From Phlebopus portentosus (taxonomy: Eukaryota; Basidiomycota; Agaricomycetes; Boletales; Boletinellaceae): 64,000 nucleotides of DNA. A model generated the notes under the pieces. The model made no database searches. It was not told the origin of the DNA and saw only the letters and a list, made by a program, of their open reading frames with translations. The stretch spans positions 1,116,001 to 1,180,000 of the forward strand of contig JAYXKI010000003.1 of assembly GCA_037892935.1 (NCBI GenBank), given 5' to 3'. Position 1 is the stretch's first letter; each line of letters opens with the position of its first letter. Shown here one piece after another: positions 37,011-47,452 of this stretch. Both the position numbers and the translations under genes were made by a program.

Positions 37011-37027
37011 CTCGCTGGTGGGCTCCA
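37011..37027 (-). other. Candidate primer binding site
   Basis: Three bases inside the 5' LTR (minus orientation) the sequence reads TGGAGCCCACCAGCGAG. It begins TGG, the complement of a tRNA CCA end, as expected of a PBS. The plus-strand copy ends GGTGGGCTCCA; I could not assign the matching tRNA by eye. Confidence 0.5.
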
Positions 37028-37030
37028 AGA

Positions 37031-38635
37031 TGTGGTATTTTGGGTGGTCTCTCTATCTGAAGGCACTACAGATGTCCGTCCTACTAAGGGAGCTGAATGT
37101 GTGAAGAAACCTCCAGAAACGAAGCCTCAAGCTATCAGACTCCAACCACTAACCACCTGGCAGGTGCCAAAGACTGTCAGAGACGTGGGGGTGTGGCCTA
37201 GTGACGCCGAGGTATGAAAGGAATGCTCTAGTAGGTCCGCCGGATCGAAGGGGAGGTCACAGGAGTCCGCCGAAGTAGCGCAATCTCAGTAGGGTGAAGC
37301 TAGGAACTGTATATGACGAATATGAGGCGTAACGTGCAGCGAGTAGGTGAAAAAGACGCCGAGGGGGAATACAATCGAAGGCCTGTGTCGCCGGAGGCCC
37401 GCCGAGGTCGAATAGAGGCTGCCTGACAGGTACGATGTAGTGCGGCGGATGTTTGGGGGTATGTTCCCAGTCCTAACTCACACACTAAATGTCAGAGGTG
37501 CCGAAGGAGAATAGAACGACGAGTCAAGGGTAGTATATAGTCAATGGGGGAGCTCAGTACATGAGGGGGAGCTCAGAGTGAGGGAATCTCGAACCCTGGC
37601 CCTTGGGTGCTGTGGAAGCTCTCTGCTATGTATGTATATAGTCCTTGTCTACTGATGAATATACACTCTATATATACCCTACTGCTCTCGCCGATGAGTC
37701 CTATTGTCTGACAGCATCTCCTGAGTCACTGGGCTCGCCAAGGGCCGCCGCCAGAGCTTCTAGGAGGCATACGGCAGCGCCAACGTGAGGGGGCTATCCA
37801 ATAGTATGATATATCGTGTATCTGCAATAAAATGGGCGCCGGTGGAGTCTGGCTTGGCGGCGGCGGTCAGTGGCTTGGCACGCCGCTGTACCACATGTCT
37901 GACTGCCATATATGGTCTAGGGTCACCCGCCGCTTGGGGGGAAGTCGGGAAACATCGGGGCCGATGTTCGGAGGCTCATATCGCATATATGAGATAAAGG
38001 GCGCATCAGTCAGGGTCTCTGGGCCGCCCAAGGCCGCCGCCGCACTCAATATAGAGTGTAGGCGATCCATGGTAACTAAGGAGGGCGCCAGAGTGGCGGA
38101 TCTGCAACTCGCCGCTTGATCGGCGGCGGATTCATAAAACTGCGGCCTTTAGTGGCATATGAGCAGGGATGATACTAGATAAATCCATAGGCCTTGGGGG
38201 ACTGCCTGGTAAGTTGTAGGAGGCCTCGGCGAGGGCACCTGAGGACGCCTGAGTGGCCGCCGGACCAATCTGAGGCTTGGGGGGCCGCCGCAGGGGTGTC
38301 CAAATCCACCTCGAGGCTGTATGTATGAGGAATCGTAATAACGAAGGCCTATAATGATTGGGGGACATCTCCTATGGTGTCTGGTGCTGGGTAGGAGCCT
38401 TCGGCGGATCTGTATGGGTGCCAGGGAGCCAGCGGCGGACTCGTCTGGGCTCTTGGAGGGTGCCGCAGGGGGAAGTGTAGGCTAGAATCCATAGATATGT
38501 GCTCGTATGGCCTCTAGAGTGTGGTATGAGTATGCCTTGGTCCTCTGAGGTGTAGGCGGCGAAGGGATATGGTATCTGAAGTAGGGGAGAGCCATAGTAT
38601 GAGTGTCCTGGCACAGGACTGGCCAGGGCACTACA
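37031..38635 (-). repeat. Right LTR (5' LTR by coding strand), 1605 bp
   Basis: Begins TGTGGTATTTTGGG and ends CACTACA. It holds one copy of the 182-bp unit (about 37344-37430). The 546-bp length difference from the left LTR equals exactly 3 x 182. Remaining differences are almost all C/T or G/A changes at CpG sites. Confidence 0.92.
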
Positions 38636-38639
38636 ACGT
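38636..38639. repeat. Right target site duplication ACGT
   Basis: ACGT directly after the right LTR and before GATGAATCG; pairs with 31331-31334. Confidence 0.75.
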
Positions 38640-38642
38640 GAT

Positions 38643-38660
38643 GAATCGAAGCGAATGTTG
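38643..38660 (+). repeat. Left arm of an 18-bp inverted repeat flanking the broken gene
   Basis: GAATCGAAGCGAATGTTG here matches the reverse complement of 42561-42578 (GAATCGAATCGAATGTTC) at 16 of 18 positions. It lies 137 bp before the ATG. No target duplication was found beyond the arms, so calling it a terminal inverted repeat is tentative. Confidence 0.4.
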
Positions 38661-38741
38661 AACTTCGTTCGCAACAAGAGTCGTCTGGACGCAAAAACGT
38701 ACAAAACAGACAAAAAAAAGTGCTGTCTGTTCACCAGCGTC

Positions 38742-38795
38742 AGTGCAGTATTAATTTCACTAATTAGCATCACTTACCTATTTTTTCTTCGCTAG
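38742..38795 (+). other. Possible 5' UTR intron of the gene at 38797
   Basis: A gtgcag donor, a ctaat branch-like site, a pyrimidine-rich stretch (attttttcttcgctag) and an AG one base before the ATG form a typical short intron of this genome. If real, an untranslated first exon lies between the retroelement and 38742, and the element inserted at or just upstream of it. Confidence 0.4.
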
Positions 38796-38796
38796 G

Positions 38797-41700
38797 ATGG
38801 TGGGGATATCGAAGGGAAAGCGTGCAAGCAGGATAAGTCTGTCGAAAGCTCGCGAACGCTTGCCCCTAGCGGAGAAGACAAATTCTCGGGGCCTTGGAAC
38901 ACAAGGAGTGCAGCAAGATTCTACAAGTCATCCCATGACTCGGACATACACAGGGAGTATAAACAAATCAATAGAAGAATTGAAGGTGAAGGAGCAACAG
39001 CTTACCAAGGTAATGTCCACCAAATATACATGGGTCAACGACTGCTGAATTCAATTGCTTCTGCAGAAAGCATTGGGTTTGGAAGAAGAACTTTTGTCAT
39101 CAAAGAAAATGCTCACCGCCATGTCAAAACGACTTCAGGGGAGCAACAATCGACTTCGAAAGTACCAGAGCGACTTTTTCAATGGCCGCAAAACCATCGA
39201 CCAGTTACGCAAATCCATATCAGCCCTGCGGAACGATAATCAGCTTCTCAATTCAGAGAATAGTCAGTTGAAAGTGCAACTCGCCTGCAGGGAGTATGAG
39301 GAAACGCGTCTTCATGCTCTCTGTGACTGGTATCGGTCCATGTTCGACGCCAGTCGCTTCCGAGCAATGGAGCATTGGAATAACTTTATTGCTGCTGATA
39401 ACCATTGCTTAATGTTGCTAAAGAGAATGTCGAGCTTGTCTGACACTGCAGCTCGATTGCAATCGTCTCTTGAGGATAGTCAACGGCAGAATCACAGGTG
39501 GCGATCACGACTTGCGTATGCTCGCAAATGTATACAGGGCCTCCAGAGTACGAAGAATGGAATAGAGAAGTTTCTACGACTCACCGATAAGGGTGTCTAC
39601 ACGTCTACAACTCGTTCTCTCATCTTGCGTCTCAGGCAGCTCGGATGTCCAGGCAAAGCGACTGGTGCAGCACTTGATGCTGTCATCCAGACTATCACAA
39701 GTTTTCTTGGGATGGATCGGCGAAAAAGAAGAAAGAAGGTCGTCTCTGCATGAACTGTTGGAAGGATTATCACGGAGGCTGGAGTAATGTCAATGATGCA
39801 ATTGGGTTATGATTTGAAACGATGCGACTGTGAGGTTTGCGTCTGTTTCAAGCAGGAGGGTGTTGTCACTCACTTGAAAGCAGCTTTCACATCTGGAGGT
39901 GATGGAACAACAAACAAACACGAGAATTTTGATGCCACAAACATCAATGTGGCATCGCAGACGATGCAGTCGAGTGAATTCGATACAGAGCCCACAAAAT
40001 CGATGCAATACGACATTCGGTTTGTAAAGGTCGAGCACCTGGGGAATCACACAGCAGAAACTCAAAAAAATACATTCATTGATGGCCTCCAAGAGGCCAT
40101 CAACGTCTTCAACAGGAGTCCTCTTGGACAAGCCTGTAATACCCTAGGCGCAGTGCTCAATGAGCCGACTTTAGCCATGAAATATACAGGGACCCACGGG
40201 GACCATGCAGAAGACCAGAAAGCCAAGCATCGGATGCTCGGCGAATGGAAACGAGATTTGTCGATGCGAGGTGTTGGGGCGAAGTACTTACAGTCGAAAA
40301 CCGAAGAAGAACAAGAAATACTGACCAGAGAAGCTCAAGCGGAGCTGATCAATCGAATGGGAGGAGAGGCTGCCTGGCAGGCTTTAGGCGATGAGGAGAG
40401 GGCTTCCCTCCAGGTGGAATTATTCTCAAAAATTTGCGAATCGCTCTTTCCCGAAGCTATCGAGCATTTGTCCGAATCCGAACGACATTTCTTGAGTCTA
40501 TGGGTCTGGGCTGGATGTGGCATGCACAAGGATTTAAATGCTGTGAAGGGCGGTGATTCAGCAATGAGAGCGAAATGGATTGAGTTGGGAGTCTCACCGA
40601 TTTCTCTCCCCAACAAGGAGAATGCTGCCGTTCTTGAAGCCCTAGGTCCATGTGATGATGAAATTGATGGTGAGGAGATCGAGACAGACATGGATCCGTT
40701 TAATGCGTCTGCTACTGCAGCCGCAAGCGCAGCGATGTTACAAAGCCACCAAATCGAAGGAAGCCAGCGTGGAGAAGCGCAACAGCAACATCACTTACAG
40801 AACTCATCTGGTGCTTTTGCAATTGCGCATGGGCCTGTGAGGATGGTAGTGAAGCAGGCGAAGGAGTCGACACAGGGAGGGGCCGTGAAGTTTTTGATCC
40901 TGTTGGGAATGTATGTGAATCATAAAGACGACAAGAAGGGGCAGCAACATACCTTTCGAAACTACGCGATCCGTATATTGAAGCTGGAATTTACGTACCC
41001 GGACACGTCGAACACTCGATATTCATCATATCTTGAAGCGGCAGTGCACATTCTTCCGAATCGACAAATGTATATCAATTTTTTGCTCCGAGTTCGCGCG
41101 TTGAAAGAAAAGCGTACCTGGACCAATCTTGAAGAGAATTTATTGAAGGGTTTGAATGACTGGGCGACGATGACCGAGCTTGCTGTGCTGGTGTTGTACC
41201 ACGAGGCCATTTCGCTTCATTATATCGCTTCTGTACGAGGGAAGGAGAAAGAAAAGGTTAATGCATTGCAAATGGGAACGTTACACGAACGACTCAAGAC
41301 TCACCTGCGAATGCTCATAAACGATCCGAATATCATCCTGGCCCTGGACTCAGACCCTCAGAAAGCCACATTGGGAGGCATGAAGGAGTGGAAAAGTGCT
41401 GACGCAGTCAGCGCTATCCACTCCCTCAGGCCGAACATGCCCCACTTAGAGGATGCTTTTAAAGCATTCCTCTCAGGGGCTCTAGATACCTGGGAACGGT
41501 TTAGCGCGGAGTTCAATGAGGATGGAGTAATTGCGGCACTCACGGAGGAAGAGCGTGAGCTGGCATGGATGCCAGCCACGAATGACGTGAATGAAGGGGC
41601 CCTCGGGTCCCTTCGGGTATTCCAGCAAAGAAATCCCACAGGATCCCTTCGACTTTTCAATTCATTGTTTAGATTCAAAAGAAACGGAACGGAAAATTTC

Positions 41701-42135
41701 AGAGATTCGATGCTCACCGGACCTGAGCATGAGATGTTTGTGAGGGGGGAAGCACGTCGAATTGAGCGCTTGGGACTTGAAAAGAAGCGTACCCGTGAGA
41801 TCGAGGAAGAGAGGGATGAGAGAGCAGAGAAATGAATCCGGAAAGATACCGAAAGGGACGAGAAGAGAGACGAGGAGGAGCGGCGGCTTGCAGGCCTGCC
41901 GCTTGTATACGTTCCGACGGAGCTGGTGGAATTGAACGTCAAACAATTGACCGATCAGCTTAAGAAGCTTCAAAAAATGGACACGAGCTTACCTGCAGTA
42001 TCAACCATCAAGAAAAAGGACGACAAAATCATCGTGGCCCTGTGCGCCCTCGTACGGAAGAACTTGTGCACGGTCAATTCGATTTCCGAGCACTACCGTT
42101 CCATTGTCACATCAAGACGGCCTCTGCCCCAGTAG
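38797..42135 (+). pseudogene. Large coiled-coil protein of an Agaricomycete multicopy family, transposase suspected; two in-frame stops
   Basis: One frame of about 1090 codons after removal of an intron at 39010-39066, broken by TGA at 39751-39753 and 41833-41835; both fit CGA-to-TGA changes. The N-terminus is basic (MVGISKGKRASRISLSKARE); a long coiled coil follows (about residues 70-250), then a basic patch RRKRRKK. The core has GGDGTTNKHENFDATNINV, HGDHAEDQKAKH, LWVWAGCGMHKDLNAVKGGD, NHKDDKKGQQHTFRN, YPDTSNTRYSSY and MPATNDVNEGALGSLRVF. The C-terminus (LNVKQLTDQLKKLQ..IVALCALVRK) looks like a SAP-type helical unit. I recall similar proteins as abundant, unnamed and multicopy in Agaricomycetes. 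Conserved Asp residues, a C-x2-H (CGMH) and a late Glu (NDVNEGALG) resemble DDE transposases with a C/D(2)H motif; this is inference. Confidence 0.65.
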
Positions 42136-42720
42136 AATAGAGAGACGATTCCTTTTTGATAATCTGAATGTGGTCGAGATCTGTAGAATCTTAATGACAT
42201 TTGCAGCTTACAGAGCGACGTTCATAGACATTTGACTTGCGCAGCACTGAGCTAGACAAGACGGTCGGACACGAAGTGCATTATATGCACTCCGTTTTGA
42301 GTACACAAGAGTTATTTTTTCATATTATTTCAAGAGAGTCTTCATATAGTCTGAAATGCTATAAAAACAAGCATAGATTTGTGTTGTGGAGGCAGTCCAT
42401 AGCACATTGTGGTCGAGAGTGAAGTATTATACAACATTTCTAAGCGACCTACTATATTGAGAAAACTTTCGATCTCCGACGCAAATCTCACGCAGACGAA
42501 AATCATAGGCATTGCCGATCCCCAGTGAATGCGAATCCAAGCTAAAGTCCTTACCTAATCGAACATTCGATTCGATTCGCCCAGAAGGGCAACTATGCGT
42601 ACATAAGCCACAGGTTCATGACTGACCTTGATCGAAGTGCCAGACAACGCAGGACCAGAGTTGTCCACATACTGTCCTATTCTCAGCCCTTCTTTATTCG
42701 TACTTCTCTTTTTCTCTACG
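42136..42720. other. Region between the broken transposase-like gene and SNF7
   Basis: About 585 bp. It contains the palindrome-like AGTGCATTATATGCACT (42276-42292), an AT-rich stretch, and the right arm of the inverted repeat at 42561-42578. The last 140 bp are presumably the SNF7 promoter. No gene seen. Confidence 0.5.
42561..42578 (-). repeat. Right arm of an 18-bp inverted repeat
   Basis: GAACATTCGATTCGATTC; its reverse complement matches 38643-38660 at 16 of 18 positions. It lies 425 bp after the end of the broken gene. The arms contain CGAA/TTCG repeats, which raises the chance of coincidental similarity. Confidence 0.4.
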
Positions 42721-43658
42721 ATGATGTCCGGATTCATGAGCTACTTTGGAGGGCGAAAGGACCCTAAACAGTCCACACGCGAAGCTATTGTAACGCTGCG
42801 CCAGCAGCTCCAGATGCTGGAGAAGAAAGAAGAGTATCTCCAGAAGAAGGTGGACGAGGAGCTCAAGAAGGCGAAGGCTAATGCAGTCACGAATAAAGCA
42901 GGTATGCTTCCAACCAAATCGCAATGCACGATGCTCTCCGACGCGTTATGTTCATTACCCTATATAATTTCGTTGAATAAGCCGCCACTGCTGCATTACG
43001 ACGGAAGAAGGCGACCGAGCAAGAACTCGATCGATTAGCAGGGACACGTTTGCAACTTGAAATGCAGATAAACACACTGGACTCTGCAAACTTCAACCAG
43101 GAAACGATGGCCGCGATGAAGAAGGGTGCTGACGCGCTCAAGACGATACATGGCAACTTGTGCGTGTGCTGCAAGCATCTCCTGATACTGCGCAATCTGT
43201 TGACCCATCCTTACCCTACGCCTTCCTATCTGCAATCATAGAACACCGGAACGAGTTGATGCTACTATGTCTGCTATCAACGAGCAACGGGAGATTGCAA
43301 ATGAGATCTCAGAAGCAATCTCAAATCCACTGAACACTGGTATTGATTTGGACGACGTACGTTTAAGTATCGCTAGATTCAGCTCATGTCTTCTCATATA
43401 ATTTATTACACAGGACGAGCTGAAGATGGAATTGGGTGAGCTGGAGCAGGAAGTGCTCAACGACCGTCTGGCAGGTGCAGATCGTGCACCAACCACAGCG
43501 TTACCAAGTGCAAGAGAAGAACGTGAGTCCTCACAATATATCCTTAGCTACAATTCATATTTACAATTTCCTTGTGTTCAGCGGTACGGAAACAAGCTAT
43601 AGCGGAGGACGACGAGGATGCGCAACTCAAGGAGTTACAAGCAGCTTTGGCTATGTAG
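42721..43658 (+). CDS. SNF7: Snf7/Vps32 (CHMP4), ESCRT-III core subunit
   Basis: Snf7 polymerises on endosomal membranes to drive multivesicular-body sorting and, in fungi, also takes part in Rim/Pal pH signalling. The N-terminus MMSGFMSYFGGRKDPKQSTR leads into the basic helix EAIVTLRQQLQMLEKKEEYL and then NKAATAALRRKKATEQELDR, LEMQINTLDSANFNQETMAA and MKKGADALKTIHGNL. The acidic C-terminal half has the autoinhibitory helices (TPERVDATMSAINEQREIAN, DDDELKMELGELEQEVL) and ends QLKELQAALAM, a MIM-like Vps4-binding tail. Four introns (about 42901-42990, 43160-43240, 43360-43414, 43522-43582). ATGs at 42721 and 42724 are both usable. Length (about 220 aa) is normal. Confidence 0.95.
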
Positions 43659-44139
43659 ATCTCTCTTATCTTTTTGGTCCTCTTCTTTCACTCCTATTCT
43701 CTTGTCAATCCATTTCTCCAACACTTCTTTCATATTCCTTTTATCTGCTGTGCTTTGTAGTCATGACACGAGAGCCCTAGTGAACTGTAATCTACTGCAT
43801 AGGAGGAACCAAGGATTATTATAATGATGCCTATTCCTCACTCTGCAGCAGAACGGAACGACGAACGAGACTGGTTACCAGCCACTTATTAATGTTCTAC
43901 AAATACAAGCCAAATAATATTGACATGGGCGACTACTAGCAATGCTATACGGAAAGGAGACAGTCCAGACATGCAAAAATGCGTTGCAGGTTAGATCAAG
44001 AAATAAGTAAAGGGCAAACAGAGGAGGAGTATGCTATGAAGCAGGTAATATAGTACACCAGCAGAGCAGACAATGGATGGTTCGTGGTATAATTGTGGCT
44101 CGAAAAGATCCCGAAGGACGCATGCGAACGGACGACCAA
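43659..44139. other. Convergent intergenic region between SNF7 and NEM1
   Basis: About 480 bp holding the 3' UTRs of both genes. No coding or RNA feature supported. Confidence 0.5.
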
Positions 44140-45864
44140 CTAGAACCCACGAAGACCAAGTATATGTCGTACATCGCTTGTGAAACGTAGGGAATCGAGA
44201 ACGGGTAACAGGTCCAGAAGTGCTTCGTCGTTAGGGTCATGTGTCCAACCTTCAATCGGAATACCGTTTGCTAGCGCGTTAAGAAATGAGAATTGTCGTA
44301 GTATTTATTAAGGAGAAGAAGTAAGTACCTTTATTAATATCGTAGCTCGCAGGAGAATTGTCTATTAAGCAGATACGGGCAAGATCCTCATTCAAAATTG
44401 AGAGATCCTTCGAGTATGAGCCGTTGGGTAATTGTGTACAATGCTAGTGAAGGTCTAGCGTTGAGCACCGAGTCACCCTGTTGGAGTGGTCACTCACCTC
44501 GCGGAAAAATCGAAGTGAAATGATACCCCGTCCAGCATCTAGCCAGTCTATCACAGGATCCGCATATTCCTTCATCGAAGCGGTGAATATCACCAGCGTA
44601 TACCATGCCGAGACCTACCATGGATAATCGAATGCATCATGAAGCAGAGTAATCAGAGAATTCGACAAAATCGGCTCACTTTGCGCAAAAAGTAATCAAC
44701 GAAGGGTCGTTTGTACACGTGATAAAGTGTACTTCGTCCGCCCATGACCACTTCAACGATATGCCCTGCCTTTCTATTACGTCCAAAGCCGATAAGGCTC
44801 CCAAGGCTGAACCATCCGCCACTACGCGAAGGAAGTAGAGGTCGAGTAGTAGAATGAATGAGCGTCTCATCTAAATCCAGCACTAGAGTTTTTCGGGTAT
44901 GAAGCGGAGTCGACTTTGCAGGGGACAAAGGTCGAGTAGTAGAGACACGAGCTGTTCGTTTGCCTGGCGGGGTGCTACAAATTGGAGAAAGTGCCGGCGA
45001 AAGCGCTGAAGTCGGCGAAGTCACAAGAGGAATTGACGGATTGTCCCCTTGACTGTTAAGTTCGTCCTCTTCTGGTGGGTCAGGGGGAATGAGATGAAGA
45101 GCGGGAAGGCGAGGGGAAGATAGTTTCGTTTGGCTAAGCGGAGACGGAGTGGGAGGTTTGGTCTGAGGTCGCAACGCAATGTTTATAATTGACGACGCTC
45201 GCAAGCGGACATATGAAGTCCTGTCCGAGCTCGCTTTAGATCTCGCCTGACGTATACGAACGGCGTCCGCCCCCACTTCCTTAGTTTCTCTGCTTGTTTC
45301 TGGACTTGTAAGGAAGTACTCCTTCTCAGCGCCTTTCCCCTTTGTAATCCGAGATTCGTCCCGTACGGGACGTGTCAGACCTTTCCATACGGTGTAGAGC
45401 CAATTTGCAAAAAGAAATATGACCTGAAGAAAGTACAGCTTCCGAATCCAACCGAGTTCTCTAGATGGAACAACTTTAGACTGAGCGGGAGATATCGAAG
45501 GCATGGGCTGCGTCAGCGTTGAAATAGGTGCGAGGGCGTTGGGTTCAGTGGCGAAGGTTGCATCTAGAGATGGACTGGAGGCGTGCGGCGACGGTGAGAG
45601 TTGAAACCTTGAACTGCTGGGCGTAGACCCCGAGCGTTTACGGACACGGACAGGCTGCTGTGTGTGTCGTCGTGTTGTAAATTGTTGTGGCAAGGATAAT
45701 GCACGACCAAATGCCCACGATTGGGTACGTTTCAACGATAGCTGCGGATAATCTGAGTCACCTTCCGGAACAAGCTCCCCTGTGGGAGTCGAAGGAGGAG
45801 TTAAGGGAGTTGAAGACGAAGCGAGGACATCGAATTGTCTGGAAAGGTAAGAAAGCGAGTTCAT
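44140..45864 (-). CDS. NEM1: Nem1-like (Dullard/CTDNEP1) nuclear-envelope phosphatase
   Basis: FCP/SCP-type phosphatase that with Spo7 dephosphorylates the lipin Pah1 at the nuclear/ER membrane, steering phosphatidate toward triacylglycerol. The start at 45864 gives a Ser/Pro-rich disordered N-terminus, one membrane segment ([18 protein letters not shown]), a second disordered linker, then the catalytic domain: [14 protein letters not shown] (the DxDxT nucleophile motif), [85 protein letters not shown], ending HILGLRGF. Introns fall near 44615-44690, 44450-44500 and 44268-44330. The order (disordered, TM, linker, phosphatase) matches fungal Nem1 rather than soluble Psr-type enzymes. Confidence 0.92.
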
Positions 45865-46222
45865 GGGTCACGATCGACTGGCGAGAGCATGCACAACACA
45901 ACGCGTGGCCAAGTGCGACGTGAAAACCAGAAAGGAGACTAATGGATCGAAGCGATAAAGCATGCAGAGGAGCGGTTGAAGAGCGAAACCAGAAAGCAGG
46001 CGAGATGCTACAATAATGGCATGAGGAGTGTGTCGAGAGTAGATGAGCAAGCTAAGTAGTGCCAGCCTGAGCGTGACTGATCATGGGAGTTTTGCGGCAC
46101 ACGCGTCCAACGGTCGATGATCATCATCATAATTCTCGACTATTTACTCGTCCATCTTATACACCCTTACAATCCTTGCGCTGTTGCACGACAGTCATAA
46201 CACACACTTCAGAACACACACT
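45865..46222. other. NEM1 upstream region and 3' end of the DJ-1-like gene
   Basis: About 360 bp between two minus-strand genes. Apart from general promoter-like composition I see nothing specific; a short tandem ACACACTTCAGA-type duplication occurs at about 46200-46225. Confidence 0.5.
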
Positions 46223-47160
46223 TCAGCCTAACAACTTTTCCTTAATGGCATGTCCCAAAGGACCAGCCGATGCTGGGTTTTGGCCAGTCAGGAGGTTACC
46301 AGACACCACAACTTTCGCCTAGATAAATTCAACGTCGTTTGGTGATCAGCTCTGATAAGCCTGCGCAATCTTAGACATGCTACTCACAGTCCATGGATCC
46401 GCACAGACGTATTTACCGCCGAGCTCCTTAATACGTGTTTCCAACAAGAATGGAACATCCTGCAAATGACCGAGTCAATTCGGACAAAGATAATGCATGT
46501 CATCTGCCTACCTTTACTTTGCCAACCTTTTCTTCCTCCTCGTTCGAAAATCCTGTAGCTTCCTTGCCGTAGAAGATGGACTGCCCGTCATTTCCTTTAA
46601 CTCCTACGAGTGCACTAGACCAATGCGAAGTCAGATGAAGTACAATAGGGTCTGAAAACGGACTACGCACGCAGGACCGTGGCAAACCGCGGATACAATC
46701 TTGTTCTGTTTATAGAATTCGCTTGCAAGCTTGATATTAACCGGATCCGAGGCGAGATCGATGACGGGCCCGTGGCCACCGACGTAGAAGATCGCATCGT
46801 AATCATTCGGATTCACATCCGTGAGCTTTTTGGCATTGGCGAACTTTTCTTTCACAATATCATCTCGGAGAAATTTAACACTCTCGTCATCCGTGAAGTT
46901 CTTCACGCTACCAGGATCCACGGGAGGATTGGGACCAGCAAGAGCAGCGAAGTCAATCTCGGCGTCATGAGAGAGGACTTCGTATGGATGGGCTGCCTCA
47001 GGTAGATACCAGCCCTTTCAAATCCGCAGCACCAATGATTTCAGACAGAAATCGGATCAGAATGTCAGATGGGATGTAAGGGGTAGGCTAGACATACCGT
47101 TGCGCTTCCAGTAAGAGTCTGACTGCAGGAAGTAAAAACAAACAGAATCTTTGGAACCAT
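46223..47160 (-). CDS. DJ-1/PfpI family protein, Hsp31-like
   Basis: Class I glutamine-amidotransferase-like fold of the Hsp31 group, known as glyoxalase III (glutathione-independent methylglyoxal to D-lactate) and stress chaperone. The start at 47160 gives MVPKILFVFTSCSQTLTGSA; after introns come WYLPEAAHPYEVL (typical start of the substrate pocket), DYDAIFYVGGHGPVIDLASD, VSAVCHGPAALVGVKG with the nucleophile Cys in the elbow AVCHGPA, FSNEEEEKVGKVK, VPFLLETRIKELGG and SGNLLTGQNPASA. The catalytic Cys-His pair is intact. The likely acid residue precedes YEV in the N-terminal part, but I could not fix it exactly. It is divergent from the AlaX-like gene with 292 bp between starts. The family call is firm; the enzymatic role is inferred. 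Confidence 0.88.
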
Positions 47161-47452
47161 CGTTTGTACTACGGGTGAAAATCGTTATGAGGGGAACTTT
47201 GGTGCGACGACGATGGGAGACAGGACAATACAGTACAGTACTAGCAGTGCTGCTTATTAAACTACGACCGACTCTGTTTCCTTAATCTCTATTAATGAGC
47301 TCAAAATCATTCGCGCGTCATAGCTGGCCATAGCCGATTCCAGACTTTCCCTTTTAAGCCGCAAATCTCACGTCGTCGATCTCAGTCATTGAGGACTCGG
47401 AACCAGAACTGAACCTATCATTCACTCACTCTTCACCAACCTACCTGGAGCT

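Larger units (their letters stand above)
31331..38639 (-). mobile_element. Non-autonomous LTR retroelement (Gag-protease only) with 4-bp target duplication
   Basis: Two long direct repeats (31335-33485 and 37031-38635) both begin TGTGGTATTTTGGG and end CACTACA, that is TG...CA in either orientation, and are flanked by ACGT on each outer side (31331-31334, 38636-38639). The internal 3545 bp carry one long minus-strand frame with a CCHC zinc knuckle and an aspartic protease, so the element reads right to left. I find no reverse transcriptase (no YxDD), RNase H or integrase frame on either strand. It probably depends on another element for mobility, like the class described as TR-GAG elements. 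Base composition is strikingly rich in CCG/CGG and differs sharply from the flanks. Confidence 0.88.

Noticed and set aside
46083..46322. Plus-strand 79-codon frame between NEM1 and the DJ-1-like gene
   Set aside because: It overlaps the DJ-1-like last exon on the other strand and has no recognisable motif.
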